This document shows positions 8,674 to 16,964 of a stretch of 64,000 bases of DNA, one piece after another. Under the pieces are notes generated by a model. The model was not told where the DNA came from, searched no databases, and saw nothing but the letters and a program-made list of their open reading frames with translations. Every line of letters starts with the position of its first letter. Position 1 is the stretch's first letter. Source of the DNA: an uncultured Ruminiclostridium sp. (GTDB taxonomy: Bacteria; Bacillota; Clostridia; Oscillospirales; Ruminococcaceae); NCBI GenBank assembly GCA_947630175.1, contig CANRGJ010000006.1:62001-126000 (forward strand), read 5' to 3'. The position numbers were made by a program, and so were the translations under genes.

Positions 8674-9516
8674 ATGACGATAGGCGAACAGATACAAAAT
8701 CTCCGTATCGCAAAGGCTCTGACGCAGGAACGTCTTGCGGAAATGCTGGAGGTTTCAAGGCAGTCTGTTTCCAAGTGGGAGCTCGGACAGGCTGTACCCG
8801 ATGTGGACAAAATAATCCGTATGAGCGAGCTTTTCGATGTTTCCACAGACACTATCCTGCTGCGCGATATGCCGCAGGAGAAACGAAACCCATTGCATTT
8901 GGGCACTATTTATTTAGTTGTAAAGGACTTTGATAAATCAGTGGATTTTTACGAGAAATTTCTCGGCATAACCGTTTCAGACCGCTGCCGCAGCGGCAAC
9001 CGCTTTGTCAACTTTTACTTTGACAACAAGTGCCTTTCACTGATGAACGAAAGCAATCTCTGCGGTCACTGCACGGACCCTGACAGCCCGTACAAATTTG
9101 TTCAGAACTACTGGGTGGAGAACCTGACGGCCGAGCATAAAAGAGTAAAAGCCCTTGATATAGGCGAGGTGACAGAAATACGCTCCGCCAACCCGTCCTA
9201 TTACTATTTCCATCTTTTCGACCCCGACAATAACGTTATCGAAGTGACAGGAGGAATAAGTATGGAAAAATGTCAGAGCTGTGGAATGACGCTGTCCGAG
9301 GGGCTGTTCGGCACCAATGCGGACGGCACCGCAAACCGTGAGTACTGCAAATACTGCTATCAGAAGGGAGCCTTTACCGCAGATAAGACCTTTGAGCAGG
9401 CGGTGGAAAGCAATATCCGTTTTCTTTTAGAGGACGGCGTTTGCAAGACGGAGCAGGAGGCAAGAGAAATGCTCACAAAGGAAATGCGTGAATTAAAGCG
9501 CTGGAAAAAGGCATAA
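8674..9516 (+). CDS. Three-domain regulator: XRE-type HTH, VOC/glyoxalase domain, zinc ribbon
   Basis: Start chosen at ATG 8674, with AAGGAGG about 9 bases upstream. Residues 3-62 are an XRE helix-turn-helix (ALTQERLAEMLEVSRQSVSKW). Residues 75-193 form a VOC-fold domain (LGTIYLVVKDFDKSVDFYEK to LFDPDNNVIEVTGG). Residues 197-280 are a zinc-ribbon module with C200, C203, C225 and C228 and a helical tail ending LKRWKKA, like the putative zinc-ribbon family found in small Firmicutes proteins. The VOC domain could bind a small ligand and the HTH bind DNA, but no ligand can be named. An internal ATG at 9262, preceded by AGGAGG (9249-9254), could yield the ribbon module alone. A shorter relative without VOC lies at 10837-11286. 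Confidence 0.85.
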   Translation: MTIGEQIQNLRIAKALTQERLAEMLEVSRQSVSKWELGQAVPDVDKIIRMSELFDVSTDTILLRDMPQEKRNPLHLGTIYLVVKDFDKSVDFYEKFLGITVSDRCRSGNRFVNFYFDNKCLSLMNESNLCGHCTDPDSPYKFVQNYWVENLTAEHKRVKALDIGEVTEIRSANPSYYYFHLFDPDNNVIEVTGGISMEKCQSCGMTLSEGLFGTNADGTANREYCKYCYQKGAFTADKTFEQAVESNIRFLLEDGVCKTEQEAREMLTKEMRELKRWKKA

Positions 9517-9590
9517 AAAGGTGGCGGATAAGTAGCCTTAAATTCGTCATAAAGGAAAAAAGCGAAGAGTCAGGCAAACAAGAATAAAAC

Positions 9591-9619
9591 AAAGGCGGCA
9601 AATAAAGCCGCCTTTTTAA
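9591..9619. terminator. Bidirectional rho-independent terminator
   Basis: AAAGGCGGC and GCCGCCTTT form a 9-bp stem with a short AAATAAA loop, followed by T-runs on both strands. It ends both the rightward regulator gene and the leftward galM gene. Confidence 0.85.
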
Positions 9620-9634
9620 TTTATTTTTTACTTA

Positions 9635-10678
9635 TCAATCCTCTTCCGATACCCCAAACTCATAAACAGTAACATGATGATAAACCTCACCCTTTTTCAG
9701 CACGCAGGAGGGGAACTGAGGCTTGTTCGGACTGTCGGGGCAGAACTGGGTCTCAAGACAAAATCCCGTGTGCTTTGTCAGCGGAACGCCGCCCTTGCCG
9801 ATTTCCTTGCCGTCCAGACCGTTTCCCGTATACAATTGCATAGCGGGCATATCGGTGTAGCAGGTGAGGGTCCTGCCGCTTGTTTTCTCCACGGCGTAAG
9901 CCGCCTTTGCAAGTTCCTCGTCCTTTTTCGCAGGGCGGAGTATGAAGTTGTGATCGTAACCCTCGGGGCTCAGCGCCTTTATCGGTCTGAGATAGGTGAA
10001 GTCGAACATCGTCCCCTTGACGTCCGCAATTTCCCCTGTGGGAATAAGCCCGTCGTCAACGGGAGTGTATTTGTCCGCAAAAATTTCCATCTCGGTGTCA
10101 AGCACCTTGCCTTCTCCCGCTAAATTAAAGTAAACGTGATTGGTAAGGTTCAAAATCGTGTCCTCGTCGCTCTCAGCGTCATAGGTGAGGGAAAGCTGAT
10201 TTTTCTCGTTCAGACAGTAGTCCACGGTTATCGCCACAGTGCCTGGGAAGTTCTCCTCTCCGTCAGGACTTGTGTAGCCGAACACCACGTGATCCTCGCC
10301 GCTGTTCTCGTCGCTCTCCGCCGCCAGCAGCTCCCACACTCTCTTGTTATAGCCCACCGAGCCGCCGTGCAGAGTGTTGGGACCGTCGTTTTTGTAAAGG
10401 GTATATTCAACGCCATTGAGGGTGAACTTTCCCCCACCTATCCTGTTTGCGAAGCGTCCTACCAGAGCGCCGTGGGAGGAAGTGCCGCTTATGTACCCGT
10501 CCATATCGTCATAGCCCAATACCACGTCCGCAAAATTTCCGTTTTTGTCGGGAGCTTTAATGCTCATAATAGCGCCGCTGTAATTTGTGAGCTTTACCTC
10601 CATACCATTGCTGTTGGTAAGGGTAAGCACCCACAGCTTGTATCCGTTGTGAAATCCCGCTTCTTCTTTTTTTATCAT
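9635..10678 (-). CDS. galM: Aldose 1-epimerase (mutarotase)
   Basis: The 347-residue protein matches the galactose mutarotase family from end to end: LTNYSGAIMSIKAPDKNG near the start, VLGYDD, the GRFANRIGGGKF motif with its conserved Arg, the NDGPNTLHGG motif with the substrate His, the LTNHVYFNL motif with the catalytic His, and ETQFCPDSPN near the end carrying the catalytic Glu. The enzyme interconverts alpha and beta anomers of galactose or glucose in the cytoplasm. The ATG at 10678 has AAAGGA 9 bases upstream; a TTG seven codons earlier lacks this. It is monocistronic with its own promoter and terminator. It fits with the alpha-galactosidase at 54.8 kb, though it is not linked to it. Confidence 0.95.
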   Translation of the reverse strand: MIKKEEAGFHNGYKLWVLTLTNSNGMEVKLTNYSGAIMSIKAPDKNGNFADVVLGYDDMDGYISGTSSHGALVGRFANRIGGGKFTLNGVEYTLYKNDGPNTLHGGSVGYNKRVWELLAAESDENSGEDHVVFGYTSPDGEENFPGTVAITVDYCLNEKNQLSLTYDAESDEDTILNLTNHVYFNLAGEGKVLDTEMEIFADKYTPVDDGLIPTGEIADVKGTMFDFTYLRPIKALSPEGYDHNFILRPAKKDEELAKAAYAVEKTSGRTLTCYTDMPAMQLYTGNGLDGKEIGKGGVPLTKHTGFCLETQFCPDSPNKPQFPSCVLKKGEVYHHVTVYEFGVSEED

Positions 10679-10722
10679 CTTATCATTTCCTTTCCGCAAA
10701 AAGTTAAGGTATATTTTACTAT

Positions 10723-10752
10723 ATTATAACTCAAAAGGCGGTGTGAGGTCAA
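10723..10752 (-). promoter_or_regulatory. Promoter of galM
   Basis: On the minus strand TTGACC (10752-10747), an 18-base spacer and TATAAT (10728-10723) form a near-consensus sigma-A promoter about 45 bases before the ATG. Confidence 0.75.
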
Positions 10753-10789
10753 GGGTATTGTGAAATAAAACCAAGCAATAGCAAATTGC

Positions 10790-10818
10790 TTTACATATAT
10801 GGCGTATCACGTTATAAT
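10790..10818 (+). promoter_or_regulatory. Promoter of the HTH/zinc-ribbon regulator gene
   Basis: TTTACA (10790-10795), a 17-base spacer and TATAAT (10813-10818). The likely transcription start is only about 12 bases before the ATG, so the leader holds little more than the ribosome binding site GGAGGTG. Confidence 0.8.
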
Positions 10819-10836
10819 ATCATTGGAGGTGTAAAT

Positions 10837-11286
10837 ATGAAAATAAATGAAATCATACTGGAGATCAGAACAAAAAATCATTTGACACAGGAAGACTTTG
10901 CAGGCAAGCTTTTTGTTACAAGACAAGCTGTATCACGCTGGGAAAACGGCGATTCTATTCCCAATATTGACACATTAAAGCTAATATCGGAATTATTCGG
11001 TATTTCCCTTGACGATTTGTTGAATGTGGAGCGCAACAAAATTTGTCAATGCTGCACATATCCGCTTAATAATTTTCACGAGCTGGGAACCAATGCGGAC
11101 GGAACATTGAGTACAGATTACTGTATTTACTGCTATAAGGACGGAAATTGGGTACAACCCGATTATACTGTACAGGACGTTATTGATTATACTGTTCCTT
11201 TTATGACCTCGCCGTCCATGAGCGCCGAGGAGGCAAGAAAATACTTGGAACAGCTTGTGCCCACATTGAAACGGTGGAAGAAATAA
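10837..11286 (+). CDS. XRE-type HTH regulator with C-terminal zinc ribbon
   Basis: ATG 10837 follows GGAGGTG at proper spacing. The 149-residue protein has an XRE helix-turn-helix at 3-62 (HLTQEDFAGKLFVTRQAVSRW) and a zinc-ribbon module at 66-149 with Cys70, Cys72/73, Cys96 and Cys99, the shared string LGTNADGT, and an ending LKRWKK. It has the same outer domains as the 280-residue protein at 8674-9516 but without the VOC domain between them, so the two are paralogues that gained or lost that insert. It probably binds DNA; whether the ribbon senses metal or redox state, or is only structural, cannot be told. It has its own promoter. Confidence 0.85.
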   Translation: MKINEIILEIRTKNHLTQEDFAGKLFVTRQAVSRWENGDSIPNIDTLKLISELFGISLDDLLNVERNKICQCCTYPLNNFHELGTNADGTLSTDYCIYCYKDGNWVQPDYTVQDVIDYTVPFMTSPSMSAEEARKYLEQLVPTLKRWKK

Positions 11287-11389
11287 AGAAATTGTAAACC
11301 TTGATATTGCTGCAAAAGGTTTATAGGTTTAAACAATATTGCTTTGATACTGCTCTGTCCTGTTTGCTCAGAAATTCCAAGTAATAAGA

Positions 11390-12007
11390 TCAAGGATCCT
11401 GCAAAATAAAATCAAAGCGTATCAGCTTCTTTTTATCGGGCAGGATTTTTTCTTCCGTCAAAATTTTTTTGTACCCCGCCTTGCGGAGCGTATCTTCAAG
11501 ACGCTTTTCGTCAATTTCTGTATGTACCGCGTCCAGTGCGTTAAAGGCGTGTTCGTAAGGAGACGCTGAAACAAAGGAACTGTCCGTATTTCCCTGTATC
11601 ACGCAGGAAAAATATTTAGACTTTACTTGCTTTGCAACTTTCAGCAAATTTTCATATCCTATATATTCCACAGCAAGGTCTGCTATAACCAACTCCGCTG
11701 TCGGCAAAGCGGAGCAGTCTTTTGTAAGGTCAGCACAAAAGGGAACAAACGCTTCAAGCTGAGAATAGCGCTCGGCACATTCTTTTAAGTAGTTTTCGTT
11801 TATATCAACGCCGTATATTTTCTTAAAATCCTTTCCCTCAGTGTGTTCAAGCCCGTTGCCACCGGCAACGCCAAGAATCATAACGCTGTCAACATTGTAA
11901 TTTTCAAGCTGCTTCTTCATAAAGCTGTTAAGCGCCTGCAATTGAGAAACGACTTTCATATGCTTTTCATAGGTATCAAGGGGAATATTTTTCCACGGAT
12001 TTTCCAT
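11390..12007 (-). CDS. SAM-dependent methyltransferase, class I
   Basis: The start is set at ATG 12007, with GGAGA four bases upstream; the longer open frame reaching 12076 runs back into the acyltransferase gene. The 205-residue protein has motif I VMILGVAGGNGLEH near residue 43, an acidic motif II (YGVDIN), and a central ADLAVEYIGY segment typical of Rossmann-fold methyltransferases. The substrate is not recognisable. The gene follows the MBOAT acyltransferase on the same strand after 49 bases that contain a GC-rich hairpin, so it may be partly co-transcribed. Confidence 0.8.
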   Translation of the reverse strand: MENPWKNIPLDTYEKHMKVVSQLQALNSFMKKQLENYNVDSVMILGVAGGNGLEHTEGKDFKKIYGVDINENYLKECAERYSQLEAFVPFCADLTKDCSALPTAELVIADLAVEYIGYENLLKVAKQVKSKYFSCVIQGNTDSSFVSASPYEHAFNALDAVHTEIDEKRLEDTLRKAGYKKILTEEKILPDKKKLIRFDFILQDP

Positions 12008-12028
12008 AGTTTCTCCTGTATAATTTAA

Positions 12029-12057
12029 GCCGCCGTAATTTGCACGGCGGCCTTTTT
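12029..12057. terminator. GC-rich hairpin between MBOAT and methyltransferase genes
   Basis: GCCGCCG (12029-12035) and CGGCGGC (12045-12051) form a 7-bp stem. A T5 run follows only on the plus strand; in the direction of the leftward genes the stem is followed by TTAAATTATA. It may therefore attenuate rather than fully stop the acyltransferase transcript. Confidence 0.5.
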
Positions 12058-13460
12058 CAGAAATTCCAATACGCAAACGGATTATTCGTATTATTCACCA
12101 GCATGATACTGCACACCGCAAGCAACACAACATTGCACACTATCTGCGCCGTACCGCTTATCGCCGCGCCGTTCGCCTTTGTGACTATCCACTTTTTCAG
12201 CGTGGGAATAACGGGGAAGCAGAACAGCACCGCCGCCGCAAACAGGAAAATATTGTTCATAAACGTAGTCTGCACTGCGATATTTGTAAGCGCATTTCCG
12301 TTTGCGCCCACCAGCCCCTTGAAGAACAGCCCAAGCCGTCCCATATCCTCAAAATAGAAGATACCGAAGCCTAAAACGATAACCAGCTTGCTGTACAAAT
12401 GGGTCAGCACCACGGGTATCTTTCTCATTCTCTTGTTGCCTATCTTTCGCTCTATGAAAATGAACACGCCGAAGTAAAGTCCCCAGATTATGTAATTCCA
12501 CGACGCTCCGTGCCACAGACCCGTGCAGAACCACACGAGAAACAGGCTGAGATACTGTCTTCTCTTGCCGAAGATGGGAACGTACAGCAGATAATCCCTG
12601 AAGAAGGAGCCGAGGGAAATATGCCACCTTTGCCAGAACTCGGTTATATTCTTGCAGATGAAAGGATAGTTGAAGTTTTCGTTGAAGTGAAAGCCGAAAA
12701 TGCGTCCAAGACCGATAGCCATATCGGAATATCCCGAAAAGTCAAACAAAATGTACAGAGCATAGCAGGCTACTCCGAACCAACAGCCGAAAACGGAAAG
12801 CGTCTCCATATTTCCGCCCAGCGTGTTTTCCACTATCGTGTAAAGATTGTTTGCCAGAATTACCTTTTTGCCAAGCCCCACGATAAAGCGGGTAACGCCC
12901 TGACTTATGTCCTCGGCAGTGGAGCGTCTGTCGTCTATCTCCTTTTCAATAACGCCGTATCTTACGATAGGACCTGCCACCAGCTGCGGGAACAGGGATA
13001 CGAACATAAGGAATTTCATCGGATTATGCTGGACCTTGACCTTTCCCCAGTAGGCGTCAAGAATATATGAGAGTATCTGGAAGGTGTAGAAGCTGATACC
13101 GATAGGCAGCGCTATATGGGGAGCAGGAATATCTATGGGCAATATAGCGTTCAGATTTTCCACCACAAAGTCGGTGTACTTGAACACGCCCAGCAGACCG
13201 AGGCTCACGATAAGCGATATGGCAACGCCCACCTTCGCCAGCTTTGTCCCTCGGTAATGCTCTATCACCAAGCCGCAGCAGTAGTTGATTATAGTGCTGT
13301 CTATCAGCAGGATTATCCAAAGCGGCTCGCCCCAGGCGTAGAATATCAGCGAAAAAATTATAAGCATCGCATTTTTCCAGCCGATAGGCTTGCCGATAAA
13401 ATACATCAGCAGGCAAAGCGGCAAAAATGCATACAGAAAAAACAGATCGGAAAAGACCAT
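12057..13460 (-). CDS. MBOAT-family membrane O-acyltransferase (AlgI/PatA-like)
   Basis: The 467-residue polytopic protein shows the MBOAT hallmarks: an N-terminal VFSDLFFLYAFLP start, PIGISFYTFQILSYI near 119-133, NITEFWQRWHISLGSFFRDY around 271-290 with conserved His280, and TGLWHGASWNYIIWG around 313-327 with the active-site His317. Members transfer acyl (often acetyl) groups from the cytoplasm onto extracellular polysaccharides or teichoic acids. AAAGGAG precedes the ATG. The usual AlgJ/AlgX-like esterase partner is not next to it; the next gene is a methyltransferase. The acceptor could be the surface polysaccharide made by the 40-52 kb cluster, but that is inference. Confidence 0.92.
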   Translation of the reverse strand: MVFSDLFFLYAFLPLCLLMYFIGKPIGWKNAMLIIFSLIFYAWGEPLWIILLIDSTIINYCCGLVIEHYRGTKLAKVGVAISLIVSLGLLGVFKYTDFVVENLNAILPIDIPAPHIALPIGISFYTFQILSYILDAYWGKVKVQHNPMKFLMFVSLFPQLVAGPIVRYGVIEKEIDDRRSTAEDISQGVTRFIVGLGKKVILANNLYTIVENTLGGNMETLSVFGCWFGVACYALYILFDFSGYSDMAIGLGRIFGFHFNENFNYPFICKNITEFWQRWHISLGSFFRDYLLYVPIFGKRRQYLSLFLVWFCTGLWHGASWNYIIWGLYFGVFIFIERKIGNKRMRKIPVVLTHLYSKLVIVLGFGIFYFEDMGRLGLFFKGLVGANGNALTNIAVQTTFMNNIFLFAAAVLFCFPVIPTLKKWIVTKANGAAISGTAQIVCNVVLLAVCSIMLVNNTNNPFAYWNF

Positions 13461-13576
13461 AGCTTATCTCCTTTTACGGGGAATTAAAATCCCCCTCTAT
13501 AAATAAAACGTATATAACACGAAAAAAGTCACAAAAAATATTATATTACAAAATTATTTTAAATGCAACCCCTGCA

Positions 13577-13605
13577 TTGACAATCCCGAAATAATTATAT
13601 ATAAT
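13577..13605 (+). promoter_or_regulatory. Promoter of nadA
   Basis: A full-consensus TTGACA (13577-13582) and TATAAT (13600-13605) are separated by 17 bases, about 39 bases before the ATG. Confidence 0.85.
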
Positions 13606-13643
13606 AAATAAAACAGCTTTCTGAGCATAGAAAGGACAATATT

Positions 13644-14561
13644 ATGACTATAAGAGAAATACAGGAAAGAATTTTAAAGCTGAAGGAGGAAAAGGATTTT
13701 TGTATCCTTGCTCACAGCTATATCAAAAGGGAAGTTATCGAGATAGCCGACATAGTTGGCGACAGCTTCAAGCTGAGCCGCGACGTATGCGGCGCAAAGC
13801 AGAAAAACATTCTTTTCTGCGGTGTTCACTTTATGGCGGAGACTGCCAAAATGCTGAATATGGACAAGCACGTTTACCTTGCCAACAGGATAGCGGGCTG
13901 TCCCATGGCGGAGCAGATGGAGCCTGAAATGCTGCTCTATATGAAAAAGCAGGAGCCTGACAGGGCGGTAGTTGCTTACATCAACACCACAGCGGCGCTG
14001 AAAGCCCACTGCGACGTATGTGTCACCAGCTCATCAGCGGTTCAGATAGTGAAGAAAATGCAGGCGGACAAGATACTCTTTATCCCCGACTGCAACTTAG
14101 GCGCTTACGTTAAGAAAAGCGTTCCCGAAAAGGACATAAAGCTGGTACAGGGCGGCTGTCCAATTCACGCCTCCGTCACCGTTGAGGAGGTTGAAGCGGC
14201 AAAAGCCGCACACCCCGAAGCTCTGCTTCTCGTCCACCCCGAATGTGTTCCCAAGGTAACTGAGAGGGCGGATTACGTGGGCTCGACCTCAGGCATAATC
14301 AACTACGCAAAAAAATCCGACGCAAAGCAGTTCATCATCGGCACCGAGTACGAGATAGCGGAAACTCTCCAGTACGAATGTCCCGACAAGGAATTTTTCG
14401 TTCTCTCCAAAAAGCTTGTCTGCCCCAATATGAAGCTCACCACACTGGTTGACGTGCTGAACGCCCTTGAACGCCCTGAAAACGCCTATGAAATCGAAAT
14501 GAGCGAGGAAGAGGCGGCGGCGTCAAGAAAGTGCATTGACGAAATGCTCCGTCTGGGTTAA
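13644..14561 (+). CDS. nadA: Quinolinate synthase A
   Basis: The 305-residue protein condenses iminoaspartate with dihydroxyacetone phosphate to quinolinate, the precursor of NAD. It has the three-domain NadA pattern: ILAHSYI and GDSF near the start, CGVHFMAETAK at 59-69, CPMAEQ with Cys86, VTSSSAVQI near 127-135, PDCNLG, GGCPIHASV with Cys172, HPEC with Cys201, GSTSGII at 213-219 and CPNMKLTT with Cys260. Cys86, Cys172 and Cys260 have the spacing of the three [4Fe-4S] ligands. A consensus promoter precedes it. nadB and nadC are not next to it, which is unusual since the three genes often form an operon. Its stop overlaps the stop of the convergent gene. Confidence 0.95.
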   Translation: MTIREIQERILKLKEEKDFCILAHSYIKREVIEIADIVGDSFKLSRDVCGAKQKNILFCGVHFMAETAKMLNMDKHVYLANRIAGCPMAEQMEPEMLLYMKKQEPDRAVVAYINTTAALKAHCDVCVTSSSAVQIVKKMQADKILFIPDCNLGAYVKKSVPEKDIKLVQGGCPIHASVTVEEVEAAKAAHPEALLLVHPECVPKVTERADYVGSTSGIINYAKKSDAKQFIIGTEYEIAETLQYECPDKEFFVLSKKLVCPNMKLTTLVDVLNALERPENAYEIEMSEEEAAASRKCIDEMLRLG

Positions 14562-15832
14562 CGCTTTTTCGCCAGATTTTTCAGCATACCTGACAGCCTG
14601 TTCAGCTCCTCCTCGGTGGGAACTTTGTCGTTATATCTCAGGCTGTCATAGCCGCTGACCGCGTCTTCAAGCTGCCCCCTCATATCATCACCATAAACCC
14701 TGCGCCCTTTGACAAGATGTTTTCCCGTCGTGTCCGAGGGCGCTGTTTCTTTCAGCTTTATCATATACGCCTTGTAGCCCATGCGGTATTTTTTTGTCGG
14801 GTCTTTTTCCCGCAGGAACGCCTTGTACGCCTTTTTGAAGGTATCCGTCCTGTAACTGCGGGCAGAGCCGCTTTCCTCGTAAACGTCGATATATTCGCTT
14901 GTCGCCGCCCGATATTCGTTTTTTATACCAAGCCGCATTTTAAGATTTCGCAGGAACCTTGCCAGTGCGTTTATCACAGGCTTTATCAGCAGGGCAATAA
15001 CCACCGCCGCCGCAATAATCATAACTATCTCAAGTATAATATTGCGCTGATATACCATATTGTCAGGATTTCCGAGATCGGAGTCGCCAAAATCAACGTT
15101 ATTTGCGGTCTGTCCCAATTTGCTTAAAAGCTCCAACAGCCACCTGACAAACGCCTTTATTCCGTCAAAGAGCAAGCTCGCCAGCGGCGGAGCCAGAAAG
15201 AAGAACAACAACAGCGCCGCCATAAATCCCAGCGTTCTTTTTACGTTGAACCTTACCACAGGCTTTGACAGGGAAATAACGCCGTTTCCCTTATAGGAAA
15301 CGCGTTCTACGTTGCGCAGGTTCAGTATCACCGCCGACAAAACGATGAACACAAGCGTCAGCGCAAATATTATGCCTGCGAAAATATGACCGTTAGTCTT
15401 TTCCTCATAGCACAGAGGATAGGTAAAAACGCCCTCTACGAAGAAAATCCCCATTATCGCAAAGGTAAGCGGTTCCGTCCCGTTTCCGAGACGACAGCCC
15501 AGTATATAGCACACGATAAGCGCAAGGGGGAAAAATATCATACTTATCGAATTGCTCCCGCTGAAGAGCAGCACCGCGGCACTGCCAACGACAATTGCGG
15601 CGCCGACCGCTATGCGCGCCATATTAACTATTGCGTACAGCTTGCCGTTTATCTTGTCCTGCAATATGCCGATAAATATGCCCAGAGCCCACGCAAGAGC
15701 CGCCGAAGCAAGGTAAATAAGCAGTAAAGCAGGCTGTACTGAGCCTTGATACGCTATCGCCATAGAAGTGATGAAAAGCGGCAGCGGCACAATAACTGCG
15801 GCGATGACGGACAGTATCCTTTCCGCTTTCAC
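14558..15832 (-). CDS. Polytopic membrane protein at the end of a MoxR/DUF58 operon, C-terminal part DUF4129-like
   Basis: The 424-residue protein has about six N-terminal membrane helices up to residue 235, a further helix near 270-290 (ILEIVMIIAAAVVIALLI), and a charged cytoplasmic tail. The tail (about 310-424) has the order FKKAYKAFLREKD, GYKAYMIKLKE and SYDSLRYNDKVPTEEELNRL, resembling the DUF4129 tails of transglutaminase-operon proteins. It is the last gene of the leftward operon, 22 bases after a DUF58 gene. It may stand in for the membrane partner of the second MoxR-DUF58 pair, which has no transglutaminase of its own. No enzymatic motif is visible. Its stop codon shares bases 14558-14560 with the nadA stop. 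Confidence 0.7.
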   Translation of the reverse strand: MKAERILSVIAAVIVPLPLFITSMAIAYQGSVQPALLLIYLASAALAWALGIFIGILQDKINGKLYAIVNMARIAVGAAIVVGSAAVLLFSGSNSISMIFFPLALIVCYILGCRLGNGTEPLTFAIMGIFFVEGVFTYPLCYEEKTNGHIFAGIIFALTLVFIVLSAVILNLRNVERVSYKGNGVISLSKPVVRFNVKRTLGFMAALLLFFFLAPPLASLLFDGIKAFVRWLLELLSKLGQTANNVDFGDSDLGNPDNMVYQRNIILEIVMIIAAAVVIALLIKPVINALARFLRNLKMRLGIKNEYRAATSEYIDVYEESGSARSYRTDTFKKAYKAFLREKDPTKKYRMGYKAYMIKLKETAPSDTTGKHLVKGRRVYGDDMRGQLEDAVSGYDSLRYNDKVPTEEELNRLSGMLKNLAKKR

Positions 15833-15854
15833 TGCTTATTCCCCCTTTCCCTTG

Positions 15855-16964
15855 TCAGTCGTTTTCCTCGGAACGTATCTTAGCCATAGCCCTTGTGATT
15901 ACGGCGCAGAAATCTGCGTCCGACTCGTTCCTCGGCGTGTAAACAAAAACGCCCTTTCCGTTTCTCTGCATTTTTCTAAGAATATCAGCCGTTTCCTGGG
16001 GCAATGTGGGAGTTATCACCACGATATCGGTAAAATTATCGGTCGGCAGACGAAGCAGAAGATCCTCCAGCCTTTCCTTGCAGTCAGGCTTCAGCCTTGC
16101 GAGCCTGCGAAGCTGCTGAACGCGAAATTCCTCCCCTGCTCTCACAGTCAGCTTTTCTTCATCGGGAACGTTTATCGCCAGGGCAAATTCCGCCCCCAGC
16201 CTGACGGACTGATCCAAAGCCAGCGCCGCCGCCTTTATCAAAAGCTCGCACACCTCTTCGTGAGCGACAGCTACGATATCTCCCCTGCGCTGAAAATTCA
16301 GCAGTATCATCACCCTTGCGCTGGTGGTATGGTCGTGATTTAACGCCAGCAGTCGTCCCGTCCTTGCAGAGCCGTTCCAGAAAATGCTGTTCATCGGCTC
16401 TCTGCCCGTGTATTCGTGAGCGCCGCTGATAAGGAACGGGTCCTCGCAGATAAAACGCCTTGCGATAGTGTCCCCGTACAGCAGTCTGCTGGACGGCTCG
16501 AACGCCTCCGCAGACAGCGGAGAGGGCAGAACCGTCAGCGTTTCCTTCACCTCCGCAGGCAGGGTAAAGCCTGAAAATCCGAACAAGTCCCCTCCGTAAA
16601 GGGAGTTCGCCCCAAGCTCAAATACCCCTCTGCGCCCGCATTTTATGTTTCTCGTTCTGGTGCATTTTTCCCGTGATTTCAGGGCAAAAACGCTGGGGAT
16701 ATAGCACATCTGTTCCTTGCTCGCCTGCGCCTTTACTCCGAAATCAAGGCAGTCGGGAGCGATTATCTCCGTCTTGACAAAGGGAAGCGGCAAGGGCTTG
16801 CTGTTGTTCAGCTCCTCTGTAAGGCACACGAGCTCGCCCTCGTACACCTCGCTTTTGTTCAGCTTTGCGCTGTAAGTGAGATTTTTCGTGCCGAATTTGA
16901 AGTAGATGAACGCCTCAACGCCAGCCGCGGCGGCGATCATCAGCAAAATTATGATTATTTCCAT
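15855..16964 (-). CDS. DUF58 domain protein (second copy in operon)
   Basis: Two short hydrophobic segments at the N-terminus (about 1-25) anchor the protein; an immunoglobulin-like region follows and the DUF58 core is near 180-330, with the signature EYTGREPMNSIFWNGSARTG. DUF58 proteins have a von Willebrand-A-like fold and occur next to MoxR ATPases. The start codon overlaps the stop of the MoxR gene by one base. Known family context suggests assembly or activation of membrane or secreted partners, but the exact role is undefined. It is the weaker-conserved of the two DUF58 proteins in this operon. Confidence 0.85.
   Translation of the reverse strand: MEIIIILLMIAAAAGVEAFIYFKFGTKNLTYSAKLNKSEVYEGELVCLTEELNNSKPLPLPFVKTEIIAPDCLDFGVKAQASKEQMCYIPSVFALKSREKCTRTRNIKCGRRGVFELGANSLYGGDLFGFSGFTLPAEVKETLTVLPSPLSAEAFEPSSRLLYGDTIARRFICEDPFLISGAHEYTGREPMNSIFWNGSARTGRLLALNHDHTTSARVMILLNFQRRGDIVAVAHEEVCELLIKAAALALDQSVRLGAEFALAINVPDEEKLTVRAGEEFRVQQLRRLARLKPDCKERLEDLLLRLPTDNFTDIVVITPTLPQETADILRKMQRNGKGVFVYTPRNESDADFCAVITRAMAKIRSEEND

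Noticed and set aside
12399-13070. Long plus-strand frame (223 codons) opposite the MBOAT gene
   Set aside because: It is the antisense reading of a clearly conserved membrane protein; composition effect of the coding strand.
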